64,000 nucleotides of DNA from Paenibacillus xylanexedens (GCF_001908275.1 NZ_CP018620.1:6262001-6326000); one strand, 5' to 3'; positions 9,895 to 20,189 are shown, counted from the stretch's first letter. Program-made: numbers and translations. The notes: generated by a model not told the origin, from the letters alone.

Positions 9895-10689
9895 TTAACC
9901 CATTCCCAAGAACTTTTTGAAACGAGTAAAAGCTCCCTTTTTCTGCTCCAGCTGCATCAATGGGACCGTATCTCCCAGAATGCGTCGTGCAATGTTGCGA
10001 TACGCAATTGCCGCAAGTGAATCCGGATTCATGACCGTAGGTTCTCCTGAATTGGCCGCTTTGATGACCAGTTCATCATCAGGCACGATGCCAATCAGGT
10101 CAATATTAAGTACTTGTAAAATACCATCGATATCTAACATGTCACCCGATTTAACCATATTATTGCGAATTCGATTCACCACCAGCTTTGGTGATTGAAT
10201 GTGCGAACTCTCCAGCAGGCCGATGACACGATCCGCATCACGTACTGCAGCATTTTCCGGTGTAGTGACTACGATGGCTTGGTCTGCTCCTGCTACCGCA
10301 TTTTTGAAACCCTGCTCTATACCGGCTGGGCAATCAATAATGACGTATTCAAAATCTTTTTTTAATTCAAGGATAATATCCTTGACCTGTTCTGGCGACA
10401 CTGAGTTTTTGTCTCTCGTCTGCGCCGCAGGCAACATATATAATTCTTCGAAACGCTTGTCTTTGACCAAAGCCTGATTCAGACGGCAGCGGCCGTCTGC
10501 AACGTCGCACAGATCGTAAATAATACGGTTTTCGAGTCCCATCACGACATCCAAATTACGAAGGCCGATATCGGTATCTACCAGACAAACCTTTTTGCCG
10601 AGCAGCGCCAGCGCTGTCCCGATGTTTGCCGAGGTGGTTGTTTTACCCACGCCGCCTTTACCCGAAGTGATCACGATCGCCTCTCCCAT
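9895..10689 (-). CDS. minD: septum site-determining ATPase MinD
   Basis: Membrane-associated ParA-type ATPase that recruits MinC to prevent polar division. The 264 aa start with the deviant Walker A SGKGGVGKTT (residues 9 to 18), then VDTDIGLRNLDVVMG and the Walker B region YVIIDCPAG (near 115). The C-terminus FTRFKKFLGMG is the amphipathic membrane-targeting helix. It begins 3 nt after minC. Confidence 0.98.
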   Translation of the reverse strand: MGEAIVITSGKGGVGKTTTSANIGTALALLGKKVCLVDTDIGLRNLDVVMGLENRIIYDLCDVADGRCRLNQALVKDKRFEELYMLPAAQTRDKNSVSPEQVKDIILELKKDFEYVIIDCPAGIEQGFKNAVAGADQAIVVTTPENAAVRDADRVIGLLESSHIQSPKLVVNRIRNNMVKSGDMLDIDGILQVLNIDLIGIVPDDELVIKAANSGEPTVMNPDSLAAIAYRNIARRILGDTVPLMQLEQKKGAFTRFKKFLGMG

Positions 10690-10692
10690 GAG

Positions 10693-11355
10693 CTACACTC
10701 CTTTAAACACATTAAAATCTCGGCGTAACCGAACGATATTGCTCATTTTGTCTATCTGCATCTGATTGTCCTGTAAGTAAGCAAATTCCATTCCGGTCTC
10801 TCGGCTCTCCCATTCATCGGGAGGACGACTGATGATATCCGCAATCCGTAGCTGCGTCGGTGCAAATACCGAAGCGGCAATAATCGCTTCCTCGTCCCCG
10901 CCAATTCCGGCATGAGCCATACCTCTGAGTGAACCCAACACATATATATCTCCGGTACACGTCACTGTGCCCCCCGGATTGATATCCCCAAGAAACAGGA
11001 GATTTCCTTCATGATGAAGCACCTGACCTGAACGCACCATACCACACATGGTTACAATCGGCGGTGGTCCTTTAACCTCCGGTTGGAGTGCAGGTGAGTC
11101 GATGGATCGAATAAGCAAATTCCCTTTTTGTTTCAATATATCGAGGATTGCTTCTTTCTGGTCCTCTGTCACTTCGCGGGCACCCAACTTGATATCCACA
11201 TGAACAATCGGTCCGGTCAAAATATTTTGATGGCTGTGTTCCAGCTTATAGCGGAGCTCATAGAGCAATTCCTCGAATTCACATTGATCGTCCAACAGGA
11301 AAACCAGGCCGTCTCGGATGCCTTTAATCGTTACGTGATTCGATTTTACCGTCAT
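10693..11355 (-). CDS. minC: septum site-determining protein MinC
   Basis: Inhibitor of FtsZ ring assembly that works with MinD. The 220 aa comprise an N-terminal FtsZ-inhibiting domain and a C-terminal beta-helix domain (about 105 to 205) with the conserved GMVRSGQ, GNLLFLGDINPGG and LGSLRGMAHAG turns. It lies directly before minD and after mreD, the order of the B. subtilis mreBCD-minCD operon. Confidence 0.96.
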   Translation of the reverse strand: MTVKSNHVTIKGIRDGLVFLLDDQCEFEELLYELRYKLEHSHQNILTGPIVHVDIKLGAREVTEDQKEAILDILKQKGNLLIRSIDSPALQPEVKGPPPIVTMCGMVRSGQVLHHEGNLLFLGDINPGGTVTCTGDIYVLGSLRGMAHAGIGGDEEAIIAASVFAPTQLRIADIISRPPDEWESRETGMEFAYLQDNQMQIDKMSNIVRLRRDFNVFKGV

Positions 11356-11429
11356 AAGCCTGTCCCTCCCATCTCATTACATTTCGTGCCCGGGGCCCCA
11401 AGTTCCTGCTTTGCGCTCCATAAATGTAT

Positions 11430-11963
11430 TTAGGAAGCTTCTTCTGTCTTGCTCCGTCTCTTGCCGATCCGCTCCAGTTGTTTCCGAAGCGGGACATAAA
11501 TGATCAAGGCAAACACAAAATGAATGAACAAATTAGGAATCATGTATTCAATCAACGCCCAGTCAAAGGTCACGTGGTTAAGTTGGAAGAGCTTGTACAG
11601 GAAAAATAGCATGGTGTCATTAAGCAGACTTCCCAAAATGACAACCGATACCATAACCGGCAGTGGTGCACGCGGTGCTTGAAAAATGAGTCCCATCATA
11701 TATGCCGATAATCCCATCGAGAATCCATAAGGTCCAATCATCTCGCCGTAGAATACAACGTCATGCAATAGTCCAAAAAATATACCGAGTACTAGTGCCG
11801 TGTGACGATGATGATATACAGCGATAAACAAAATTACGATATAGACCAGATTGGCAGAAATACGCATCTGCCAGCCAGAAGGGATGAGCAGTGGCAAAAT
11901 TGTGCCTTCCGCAATGAACAAAAGGAATAGTAACAGGAACAAAACTTGCTTACGTGTTACCAT
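11430..11963 (-). CDS. mreD: rod shape-determining protein MreD
   Basis: Integral membrane component of the elongasome. The 177 aa are hydrophobic with about five predicted transmembrane helices and a basic C-terminus. The function is assigned from hydrophobicity, length and position: the start overlaps the mreC stop at 11963, and minC follows. Confidence 0.92.
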   Translation of the reverse strand: MVTRKQVLFLLLFLLFIAEGTILPLLIPSGWQMRISANLVYIVILFIAVYHHRHTALVLGIFFGLLHDVVFYGEMIGPYGFSMGLSAYMMGLIFQAPRAPLPVMVSVVILGSLLNDTMLFFLYKLFQLNHVTFDWALIEYMIPNLFIHFVFALIIYVPLRKQLERIGKRRSKTEEAS

Positions 11964-12835
11964 TATTCTTTTACCTCAGGCGGGATAATGACAATCAGCT
12001 CTTTCCAATCAAGGAAGCTAGCATATGGATCAATTGTAGCTGTTTTTGTTAAACCATACTCACTTTTCTCGACACTCTTCACTTCACCAATCCGCATGTA
12101 TTTCGGAAAGTTATTGATGATTCCGGATGAGATGATTTCATCACCCTCTTGGATGTTTGAATCCTCTGAGATTTTGGTCATCTTGAGCATGCCCGTCTTC
12201 GGATCGTAGCTCTCAATCATACCAAACACTTTCTCTTTACCTACCGCCGTTGCTGCAATGGCATTGGATGTCGGATCATTGGCGTCCATGGACGTTAACA
12301 GATTAACCGTTGATGTATATGAGCTGACATGACTGATCACGCCGACCAGCCCTTCCTGGGAGGTAACGGCCATCCCCGGCTTGATTCCCGCATTTTCACC
12401 GATATCAATGTTAATGGTTCTGCTATTTGGATCCGAATTGGCACTGATAACCTGAGCAATTCGTGAACCGTAATTATAGCGATTCTTCTGTTCTTCTGTG
12501 AAATTGAGCGCTTTCTGAAGTTGCTCATTCACTTGCTCCATATCATTGTACTTCAGCCGATCCCGGGTATAGTGACCCATTGCGATGCGAAGCTCTTCAT
12601 TCTCATCATATACCGTACGCATGTTCGCTACATCTTTGAAAAAGCCCGCTACATAGGAAGCGGGCTTGTAAAATACGTATTGTACAAATCCAACTGAATC
12701 CTTCAGGAATTTCTCCGGCCAGGATAGAGTGGTTCGCGGACTGAGCGTAAAGCCCATTAACGCGATAAATGTAACAAGGCCCACCAGCAAAACAAAAAGT
12801 CTTTTGTTGCCTAGCAGTTTAAACAGTTCGAACAC
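11963..12835 (-). CDS. mreC: rod shape-determining protein MreC
   Basis: Single-pass membrane protein linking MreB to the periplasmic cell-wall synthases. The 290 aa have one N-terminal transmembrane segment (about 12 to 30), a coiled coil (about 70 to 110) and a beta-rich extracellular domain with IDIGENAGIKPGMAV and GLVGVIS. The start is unusual: the GTG at 12835 directly abuts the AGAGG, whereas an in-frame CTG at 12826 lies 6 nt after GAGGGTG. Either could be used. Confidence 0.94.
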   Translation of the reverse strand: MFELFKLLGNKRLFVLLVGLVTFIALMGFTLSPRTTLSWPEKFLKDSVGFVQYVFYKPASYVAGFFKDVANMRTVYDENEELRIAMGHYTRDRLKYNDMEQVNEQLQKALNFTEEQKNRYNYGSRIAQVISANSDPNSRTINIDIGENAGIKPGMAVTSQEGLVGVISHVSSYTSTVNLLTSMDANDPTSNAIAATAVGKEKVFGMIESYDPKTGMLKMTKISEDSNIQEGDEIISSGIINNFPKYMRIGEVKSVEKSEYGLTKTATIDPYASFLDWKELIVIIPPEVKE

Positions 12836-13020
12836 CCTCTAACATCCATATTCTCTTCCGAGCCATGCCCGGCGGGGAGACTGTCAGACCTGTAGTCCCT
12901 GCGAGAATATCAGCCGATCCTCCCCTGTTAAGCGGGTAATAGCTCATCCCCGGGGTTAACCGGGTCCTCTATAAAGATATCTTGCCACTTGGTCGCTATG
13001 CCAAGTTAGGCAAATACCAA

Positions 13021-14055
13021 TTAACGTTTGGAACGAACTGCCGAACTGCTTCTGCTTTTGAACAAATGAATATTCTCTAGCGCTTTACCTGTTCCGATTG
13101 CTACACAATCCAGCGGGTTCTCAGCCACAATGACAGGCATTCCTGTCTCACCAGCAAGAAGCTTGTCCAGGTTGCGAAGCAACGCCCCACCACCTGTAAG
13201 AACGATACCCCGATCCATGATATCGGCTGCAAGTTCAGGCGGGCATTTTTCCAGTGTTACTTTTACAGCTTCAACAATTGCATTCACGGTATCAGCCAGC
13301 GCTTCACTGATCTCGTCCGAAGTAATCGTAATTGTCTTCGGCAGACCTGTTACAAGGTCACGTCCACGAATTTCCATCGTTTCTACTTGTTCCAATGGCA
13401 TAGCTGATCCGATGTCCATCTTCAATTGCTCCGATGTACGCTCACCGATCATGAGATTGTATTGGCGCTTGATGTACTGGATAACGGATTCATCCATCTC
13501 GTCACCTGCTACACGAACCGAACGGCTCGTTACAATACCACCAAGAGAGATAACAGCCACTTCCGTTGTACCTCCACCAATATCGACAACCATACTACCC
13601 GTTGGTTCCCATACAGGCAGATCTGCACCGATTGCAGCAGCAAAAGGCTCTTCAATCGTATAGGCTTCACGTGCCCCAGCCTGTTTGGTTGCATCTTCAA
13701 CCGCACGTTGTTCTACTGCCGTGATCCCGGATGGTACACATACCATCACGTTTGGATGACGCTGGAACATAGAGCGTTGTTTTTGCGCCTCACGGATGAA
13801 ATATTTGATCATCGTTGCCGTTGTATCGAAATCGGCAATAACGCCATCTTTCATTGGACGAATGGCACGAATGTTACCTGGTGTACGTCCAATCATTTTT
13901 TTGGCGGCTTCACCTACTGCCTCGATGCTATTTGTATCTGTCCGTATAGCGACAACCGAAGGTTCTCGCACCACAATTCCTTTTCCTCGTACATAAACCA
14001 ACGTATTTGCTGTCCCCAAGTCAATACCCAAATCTTTCGTAAAACCACCAAACAT
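13021..14055 (-). CDS. mreB: rod shape-determining actin homologue MreB
   Basis: Bacterial actin that organises lateral cell-wall synthesis. The 344 aa show phosphate-1 [15 protein letters not shown], phosphate-2 [15 protein letters not shown] (near 160) and the adenosine motif [11 protein letters not shown] (near 290). AAAGGAG lies 8 nt before the ATG. It is separated from mreC by 185 bp. It is followed by mreC, mreD, minC and minD on the same strand. Confidence 0.98.
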   Translation of the reverse strand: MFGGFTKDLGIDLGTANTLVYVRGKGIVVREPSVVAIRTDTNSIEAVGEAAKKMIGRTPGNIRAIRPMKDGVIADFDTTATMIKYFIREAQKQRSMFQRHPNVMVCVPSGITAVEQRAVEDATKQAGAREAYTIEEPFAAAIGADLPVWEPTGSMVVDIGGGTTEVAVISLGGIVTSRSVRVAGDEMDESVIQYIKRQYNLMIGERTSEQLKMDIGSAMPLEQVETMEIRGRDLVTGLPKTITITSDEISEALADTVNAIVEAVKVTLEKCPPELAADIMDRGIVLTGGGALLRNLDKLLAGETGMPVIVAENPLDCVAIGTGKALENIHLFKSRSSSAVRSKR

Positions 14056-14238
14056 AACATAATCTCCTTTTCTGCCTCATATAGCCGCCCCATTCTGATC
14101 CAGAGCGTAATAATTTTATTCCCACGCAATACGTGGAGCTAATATTCGCATTTGTTTTTTTGCATTTGTAAAGTGAACCTATCTTTTACGGACAACGCCG
14201 TTAACATTCATAGGAAAACATCAACGCCAACCATTATA

Positions 14239-14928
14239 TTATACTAAGCCCTTCTCCTTCAAACTTACGTACGTTCCATCTCCGATAATAATATGATCAA
14301 GCACGTCAATGCCAACAATAGCGCCTGCTTCAATCAGTCTCTTGGTTATTTGGATATCCTCCGGACTGGGCGTAGGATCACCACTCGGATGGTTGTGTGC
14401 GCACACAATCGATGCGCTGCTGCATTTGATGGCAGCCCGGAACACTTCACGTGGATGTACAATCGAAGCGTTAAGGCTGCCCATGGAGAGTGTTTCCTGG
14501 GCAATAATATGATTTTTGCTATTCAGAAAGAGACACACAAAATGTTCTTTTTGCAAGTAACGCAATTGTTCCATCAGGATATCAGCTGCATCACGCGGTG
14601 TACGAATTGAAGTCGACTGTGTGAGTCTGCTTTTGGCAATCCGATGACCCAGCTCAATGCCAGCTTTCAATTGCACAGCCTTGGCATTGCCGATCCCTTT
14701 CATCGTGGTCAATTCTTCCAGACTCAAATCCATCAACGAGCGAATGCCACCCGCTTCGGCCAGAATCCGTTGTGCCATATGCACCGCGGATTCCTGTCTT
14801 GTGCCTGTTCGAAGTAAAATTGCCAGCAATTCAGCATGGCTTAAGGCGCCCGCCCCGTATTCCATCATGCGTTCTCTCGGGCGTTCTTCCTGGGGGATGT
14901 CGCGCATCATGTATTGAGGCGACTCCAT
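14239..14928 (-). CDS. radC: RadC/JAMM-domain protein
   Basis: Member of the RadC (UPF0758) family; a DNA-repair role is historical and not proven. The 229 aa have a helix-hairpin-helix region (MKGIGNAKAVQLKAGIELG, near 75 to 93) and a C-terminal MPN+/JAMM domain whose metal motif reads HNHPSGDPTPSPED (near 178). The ATG follows AGAGGGAACAT. It lies between maf and mreB, as in Bacillus. Confidence 0.95.
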   Translation of the reverse strand: MESPQYMMRDIPQEERPRERMMEYGAGALSHAELLAILLRTGTRQESAVHMAQRILAEAGGIRSLMDLSLEELTTMKGIGNAKAVQLKAGIELGHRIAKSRLTQSTSIRTPRDAADILMEQLRYLQKEHFVCLFLNSKNHIIAQETLSMGSLNASIVHPREVFRAAIKCSSASIVCAHNHPSGDPTPSPEDIQITKRLIEAGAIVGIDVLDHIIIGDGTYVSLKEKGLV

Positions 14929-14965
14929 ATGTTCCCTCTTTTCATTTCACAACATTTGGCTTCAT

Positions 14966-15577
14966 TCATGTTCGTGGCAACACATGTACGCCGAACCCGT
15001 CCAACATATCACTTAACAAAGATAGCGGCAAGCCAACCACATTAAAATAACATCCTTCAATGCGGTCGATCAGTGAAGCACCAATGCCCTGAATGGCATA
15101 TGATCCTGCCTTATCTGAAGGCTCACCTGTCTGCACATAAGCACGGATGGTCGCATCCGACAGCTCTTTCATCGTTACATCGGTCTGGCGGTAATGAACT
15201 AACGACTGTCCATTGCCCGCATCAATACAAGCGACGCCCGTAAACACCCGATGTACGCGGCCCTGCAGCCGGGATAACATACGTTCAGCATCCGCCTCGT
15301 CTAAGGGTTTGCCTAGAATCTCACCATCCAGAACAACAACGGTGTCACTACCAACAATAATGGCTTCCTGCTCGCGGCCTTCAAGCCCGCGAAACACGGC
15401 AAGCGCCTTGCGCAAAGCAAGTTCCTGTACCGTCTGTTCAGGTGTCCACTCTGGTGGTGTATCTTCATTGGCATGACTTGGTATTACATCAAACGCTAGG
15501 TGGAGTGATGCGATCAGTTCTTTGCGCCGAGGCGATGTGGAGGCCAGAATAATAGGGCGCTGTTGTGTGTTATCCAA
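14966..15577 (-). CDS. maf: Maf nucleotide pyrophosphatase
   Basis: House-cleaning nucleoside triphosphate pyrophosphatase of the Maf/YhdE type, acting on non-canonical or dTTP/UTP substrates and linked to septum inhibition. The signature ILASTSPRRKELI is at the N-terminus, and VGSDTVVVLDGEILGKP gives the catalytic acidic patch (near 75). I choose the TTG at 15577 because AAGGAG lies 9 nt upstream; the ATG at 15607 has its only purine stretch touching the codon. Confidence 0.93.
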   Translation of the reverse strand: MDNTQQRPIILASTSPRRKELIASLHLAFDVIPSHANEDTPPEWTPEQTVQELALRKALAVFRGLEGREQEAIIVGSDTVVVLDGEILGKPLDEADAERMLSRLQGRVHRVFTGVACIDAGNGQSLVHYRQTDVTMKELSDATIRAYVQTGEPSDKAGSYAIQGIGASLIDRIEGCYFNVVGLPLSLLSDMLDGFGVHVLPRT

Positions 15578-15672
15578 AATGAACGGCTCCTTATGCCACG
15601 GCAACATCCTGTCCGGATCACGATAATAGATGTCACTGGTTTAATTTTTTTTCGTCATAACTCGTCATTCTC

Positions 15673-15915
15673 CTACAGTCTGCGATAAAGCCACACAGCG
15701 GCAATCATACCGATCAGACTCAGAAGGCTCATTTGAAATTGAAGTGAAATATCATAACTGATAATATCCAGATCAGCCTGTGGCGACCAACGTATGGTCG
15801 TGGCTTTCGTAAGAAAGGCTACTGCCTTTACAGGCTGCAGTGCCTTGGCGATCCACGCTCCGGCCATCCAGCCGAGCAGCAGAAACAGCAATAACATGCC
15901 GAAGTTTTTTTTCAT
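15673..15915 (-). CDS. DUF4321 small membrane protein
   Basis: An 80-aa protein with two hydrophobic helices at the ends (GMLLLFLLLGWMAGAWI and SLLSLIGMIAAVWLY) joined by a polar loop. It resembles the DUF4321 family commonly found near maf and radC in Paenibacillus and related bacteria; no function is known. The ATG at 15915 follows AGGGAAG. The longer frame to 15951 starts upstream of the ribosome binding site. Confidence 0.78.
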   Translation of the reverse strand: MKKNFGMLLLFLLLGWMAGAWIAKALQPVKAVAFLTKATTIRWSPQADLDIISYDISLQFQMSLLSLIGMIAAVWLYRRL

Positions 15916-16060
15916 CGGTAATCTTCCCTCGCCATTTTTTGACACCCACATTATTATACGGGGTTTTGTACGTCAATACAAACACAAATCCGGCAAGGGG
16001 AACTATTTCCAGTTCCTTGCCGGATGGGTATTTCCAAGCGTTGTTATGGGAAAGAGCATG

Positions 16061-17290
16061 TTATTGCTTTATCGCTTCAAGCCATTTTTTCTGCTGCAGT
16101 ACATAATCCATCAGATCGGACTGCACGGACCACATGTGTACATCATCCGGGTTTTTGTTGTACTCCGCGATAGCCGTAATTGCACTGTTCATTGATTTCT
16201 CCATTCCACCAATAATAGGTTGTACATCTGCGGTCAGGCCAGGTGTAAGACTATTCAATCCCGTCAGCCATGACTCGTGCTTATTTTGAATCGCCGTCAT
16301 CGTTTCTGAAGAGACTGCTGCCGGAGCAGACTGTCCCAGCTGCTGAATGGACAAGGTAGATAATTGTTCCACCAGCGCAGAACTGTTTGTGAAGAAAAGC
16401 TGCACATCCTCTTGTTTGCCACCGAATATAGCCGGATTGATCTCAGGGTTCACAATCTCCTTGACATACAGTTCAACTCCCTGGGCTTTTAGCCTAGAGC
16501 TAAGTAGCTTGGCCTCTTCACGATCAGCCGAAATGCCTGCATATACTCGATTGCCATCTTCAGGATCAGAACCTGCGGCTATACCTGCCTGAGCCAGTTC
16601 AAGCTTGGCCTGTTCAGCTCGTTCAGGAGAACTGAACACGCCGTATTGAAGTGCATAATACGTGCTGCCAGTCGTAACTGTCTGAAGTTGCTGTTCTGTA
16701 CCTGCAGTCCCCTCCTGACCCGTCACAGTAGAAACTGCCTGATTGACGGGCAGAAGATCGCCTGGCTTCGCGGCTCCTTCTTTATTAAAAAATGAAAGAA
16801 TAACCATACCAAAAAGTGCTCCGGTAACAAGTGCCCCAGTGACAGAACCAATCATTTTCCAGCCTCTTGGAGGGCGATTGCGTTTATAGGAATAGTTCTC
16901 CGAATCTGCAAGCCAGTCGTGGCCTTGATCATCATGGGTATTGGACAGATCACGACGCTCTTCCTCCGGATTATCGGTGTGATTAACATAACCGTAACCG
17001 GAACGGTTCCCAAAATAATGGGCCTCATCCAAGTTCAAGTTCGAATCATGAGTCACCCGCTCGTCAGGTTCAGGTACAGTAGAGCTTGTCAGCACCGTCT
17101 CTCCCCAGTCTCCGGGGATATCCTCAGGCGTCCATGATGGGGTTGTATCCATCTGCTTAGGCGTTAGCGGTTGATTATGCGGTAATTCTTCACTTAACGT
17201 CACCAATGGACTGGACGCGGATATCCTCTTGTTTTCAGGCTTGTCCGACTCATGATCCCCGAAGCGAAACGTCATTCTAGCATTGCTCAC
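16061..17290 (-). CDS. SPOR-domain membrane protein
   Basis: The 409-aa protein has an acidic cytoplasmic N-terminus (about 1 to 140), one transmembrane helix (about 150 to 172) and an extracellular SPOR domain (about 215 to 290: YYALQYGVFSSPERAEQA, VYAGISADREEAKLL). SPOR domains bind denuded glycan strands at division sites, so a septal role is plausible. The GTG at 17290 follows AAAGGAGAGG by 6 nt; the ATG 15 nt downstream is an alternative. It is separated from murC by a terminator. No named homologue is recognised. Confidence 0.85.
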   Translation of the reverse strand: MSNARMTFRFGDHESDKPENKRISASSPLVTLSEELPHNQPLTPKQMDTTPSWTPEDIPGDWGETVLTSSTVPEPDERVTHDSNLNLDEAHYFGNRSGYGYVNHTDNPEEERRDLSNTHDDQGHDWLADSENYSYKRNRPPRGWKMIGSVTGALVTGALFGMVILSFFNKEGAAKPGDLLPVNQAVSTVTGQEGTAGTEQQLQTVTTGSTYYALQYGVFSSPERAEQAKLELAQAGIAAGSDPEDGNRVYAGISADREEAKLLSSRLKAQGVELYVKEIVNPEINPAIFGGKQEDVQLFFTNSSALVEQLSTLSIQQLGQSAPAAVSSETMTAIQNKHESWLTGLNSLTPGLTADVQPIIGGMEKSMNSAITAIAEYNKNPDDVHMWSVQSDLMDYVLQQKKWLEAIKQ

Positions 17291-17360
17291 CCGTACCCTC
17301 TCCTTTGTCCCATTTATATAAGCTATATGCAGAGACTGGAGAATACATTCCATATAACGC

Positions 17361-17392
17361 AAAAAACGCCTGCTTCGTATCGGAGACAGGCG
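17361..17392 (-). terminator. Rho-independent terminator after murC
   Basis: CGCCTG pairs with CAGGCG across a 14-nt loop, followed by TTTTTTG on the minus strand, 15 nt after the murC stop. Confidence 0.8.
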
Positions 17393-17406
17393 ATTTCTCA
17401 ATAGAT

Positions 17407-18789
17407 CTATTTCAAACCTTTGGCAAGTGTATCGCCGACTTTCCAAATATCACCTGCGCCCATCGTAATCACAAGATCTCCTGGCTGCAGACGATGCTGC
17501 AGGTCAGCTACAACTTCTTCTTTTGTAGGAAGGTAACGTGCAGAAGCATTACTGTTTTGAACGATCAGTTCAACCAGTTTGGCTGAGGTTACCCCTTCGA
17601 TCTGTTTTTCGCCCGCAGGAGAATAGATATCCGTAATAAGTACCTCATCCGCTTCCGCAAAAGCACGACTGAACGCATCCAGCAGGAAGAACGTCCGCGT
17701 ATAACGCTGTGGCTGGAATACCGCAATAATACGTTTGCCTGTTGCTTTGGCGGCACTAATGGTAGCTTCAATCTCAGTCGGGTGATGAGCATAATCATCG
17801 ATGATCAGCATATCACGCGCCTCGCCCAATACCTGGAATCTGCGTTTGGCTCCATGGAACTGGATGATGGCTGCCACAATCTTCTCAAATGGAATCCCTG
17901 CTTCCAGACAGGTAATCACAGTAGCCATCGCATTATAAACGTTATGCTTACCCGGCACTGATAGTTCCACCGTGCCCATAGCAGCACCCTGATGATTCAT
18001 CGTAAAGGAGATACGGCGATCGCCCAGTACAATATCCGTTGCCGTATAATCTGCTGCACGATCAATACCATAGGTTGTAATCCGTGACTTGAGTTCTGGC
18101 AAAATCGCTTGAACATTCTCGTCGTCAGAACACACAATCGCTGTTCCTTCCGGACGAATCTGGCTCAGGAACTGCACATAAGCCCTTTTGAGCTCCTCAA
18201 AATCACTGTTGTAATTCTCCAAATGATCTGCCTCAATATTGGTTACAATACCGAGCCATGGATGGTACTGCAAAAACGAACCATCGCTCTCGTCCGCTTC
18301 AGCGACTACCCAGTCGCCTTGGCCTGCCTTGGCGTTGGTACCCACATTCATGATTTCTCCGCCAATAATGTATGTCGGATCTGTATCACATTTATCCATT
18401 ACAAGTGCAATCATGGATGAAGTGGTTGTTTTACCATGAGCCCCAGCTACAGCCACACCTTTACGTTCGTTCAACAAACGTGCAAGCATCTGGGAACGAT
18501 GCAGAATCGGAATGTTCAGCTCTGCAGCTGCTACCCGTTCCACATTATCAGCAGGCGCTGCCGTAGAGTAGACAACCAGGTCTGCTCCAGTGACGTGCTC
18601 TGCCGTATGTCCGATATATATTTTCGCTCCCTTGGCTGCCAACTTCTCGGTCAACTCCTGTGAAGCGACATCCGATCCGGTAACGGTGTATCCCATTTCC
18701 AACATAACTCTTGCGATGGCACTCATGCCATATCCGCCAATCCCTATAAAATGAACGTGTTCCGATGTATTTAACAAAACTTTCACCAA
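17407..18789 (-). CDS. murC: UDP-N-acetylmuramate-L-alanine ligase
   Basis: Cytoplasmic Mur ligase that adds the first amino acid to UDP-MurNAc. The 460 aa include the Rossmann start FIGIGGYGMSAIA, the ATP P-loop GAHGKTTTSSMIA (near 118) and the C-terminal DDYAHHPTEI (near 340) and ITDIYSPAGE blocks. The first codon is a TTG overlapping the folC stop by 7 nt; GTG and another TTG follow within five codons, so the exact start is open. Confidence 0.97.
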   Translation of the reverse strand: MVKVLLNTSEHVHFIGIGGYGMSAIARVMLEMGYTVTGSDVASQELTEKLAAKGAKIYIGHTAEHVTGADLVVYSTAAPADNVERVAAAELNIPILHRSQMLARLLNERKGVAVAGAHGKTTTSSMIALVMDKCDTDPTYIIGGEIMNVGTNAKAGQGDWVVAEADESDGSFLQYHPWLGIVTNIEADHLENYNSDFEELKRAYVQFLSQIRPEGTAIVCSDDENVQAILPELKSRITTYGIDRAADYTATDIVLGDRRISFTMNHQGAAMGTVELSVPGKHNVYNAMATVITCLEAGIPFEKIVAAIIQFHGAKRRFQVLGEARDMLIIDDYAHHPTEIEATISAAKATGKRIIAVFQPQRYTRTFFLLDAFSRAFAEADEVLITDIYSPAGEKQIEGVTSAKLVELIVQNSNASARYLPTKEEVVADLQHRLQPGDLVITMGAGDIWKVGDTLAKGLK

Positions 18790-20159
18790 CCTTTTTCAGA
18801 ATCGGTTTGATGCAAAAGGGCTGCCCGCACATCCGCAATCAGGTACAGTGTGCCGGAGACCACCCCCAGATCTTCCGCTTCCGTCCGTGACTTCAATAGA
18901 TCAAGTGCCTTTGCCCATTCGGGCTCGACGATGATTTCCAGTTCCTGCTTCGCAATGGCGGGACGTACCCGTTCGACAATCTGCAGCAATTCGGCTGCAT
19001 CCATTTTGCGTCGGAAATCTGGCTCGGTCAGGATCAGCGTATCCACTAGTGGCAGTATATGCTGCAAATACGCTTCGTGATGCTTATTTGCCAACATACC
19101 CATCATCAAAATTAACTTGTTGTGCGGATAGACATCCATAATGCTCTTGGCCAGTGACTCTGCCCCTTCCGGATTATGTGCTCCATCGAGCACAATTCGG
19201 GGTTCATCGACGACTTTTTCGAATCTTCCTGCCCAGAAAGCATTCTCCAGTCCAAGTGCAATATCGTTGTCATCCAGCATAAATGCCATGTATTGTCTAA
19301 GCAATTCAAGCACCATAAGTGCGGCCGCTGCATTGTCACATTGATGTGAGCCCTGCATGCGTATGCGAACGTCCAGATCACGGAACGGGCCTGTAAAATG
19401 AAAAGATTGTCCGTTCTCATTGCTGTCCAGTCTATGATAAGAGAATTGATCTCCAGCCAAATACACGCTTGATTGAAGCTGCTGTGCTTTCTCCTGAATC
19501 ACCTTCACAGCTTCGGGTTGAGTCGCGCAAGTCACAACGGGTACTCCCGGCTTGATAATACCTGCCTTTTCTCCAGCAATCTGCTCAATCGTATCTCCAA
19601 GCACATCCGTATGATCCATACCAATGTTGGTGATGACGGACACAACAGGTGCGACAATATTCGTTACGTCCATCCTTCCCCCTAGCCCCGTCTCCCATAC
19701 CACAACGTCAGGGTAACACTCCTCTGCATAGTACAGAAGCGCGAGAGCCGTGGACACCTCAAACATCGTGGGTGATCCAAGCGGAGTGGAGGCCATTTCC
19801 TTGACCAGTGGATGTAATCGGTTCGAGAGCTTAAGCAGGATTTCTTCCGGAATATCCTCACCATTGTATTGAAAACGGTTTGTAAACTTGGTGATATAAG
19901 GCGACGTAAAGGTACCCACATCATATCCAGCCTGAAGAAGCACTGACGTCAAAAAAGCGCAAGTCGAACCTTTGCCGTTCGTTCCCGCGACATGAATAAA
20001 TTTGAGACGTTGGTGTGGATTGCCTAACATGGACATCAGACTCTCGATTCGTTCCAATCCAGGTCGGATGCCAAAAGGAATAAGGCCATTGATCCAGTCC
20101 ACGGCCTCGTTGTACGTAAGTAAAGGAGCTGCTGCATCTGTCCCGTCTAATTCCGTCAT
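18783..20159 (-). CDS. folC: folylpolyglutamate synthase/dihydrofolate synthase
   Basis: Adds glutamate to folates and makes dihydrofolate from dihydropteroate. The 458 aa contain the P-loop GTNGKGSTCAFL (near 50), WETGLGGRMDVTN (near 155) and the C-terminal LDGAHNPEG (near 300). The ATG at 20159 is preceded by GAAGGTGA; the frame extends to 20210, but that part spans the valS terminator. It overlaps murC by 7 nt. valS-folC order is as in B. subtilis. Confidence 0.96.
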   Translation of the reverse strand: MTELDGTDAAAPLLTYNEAVDWINGLIPFGIRPGLERIESLMSMLGNPHQRLKFIHVAGTNGKGSTCAFLTSVLLQAGYDVGTFTSPYITKFTNRFQYNGEDIPEEILLKLSNRLHPLVKEMASTPLGSPTMFEVSTALALLYYAEECYPDVVVWETGLGGRMDVTNIVAPVVSVITNIGMDHTDVLGDTIEQIAGEKAGIIKPGVPVVTCATQPEAVKVIQEKAQQLQSSVYLAGDQFSYHRLDSNENGQSFHFTGPFRDLDVRIRMQGSHQCDNAAAALMVLELLRQYMAFMLDDNDIALGLENAFWAGRFEKVVDEPRIVLDGAHNPEGAESLAKSIMDVYPHNKLILMMGMLANKHHEAYLQHILPLVDTLILTEPDFRRKMDAAELLQIVERVRPAIAKQELEIIVEPEWAKALDLLKSRTEAEDLGVVSGTLYLIADVRAALLHQTDSEKGW

Positions 20160-20189
20160 CTGATTCACCTTCGGTCCCGAGTTTGAGTG

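Noticed and set aside
13021..14055. Plus-strand frames opposite mreB
   Set aside because: Two long frames overlap mreB on the other strand, but lack start signals and sensible composition.
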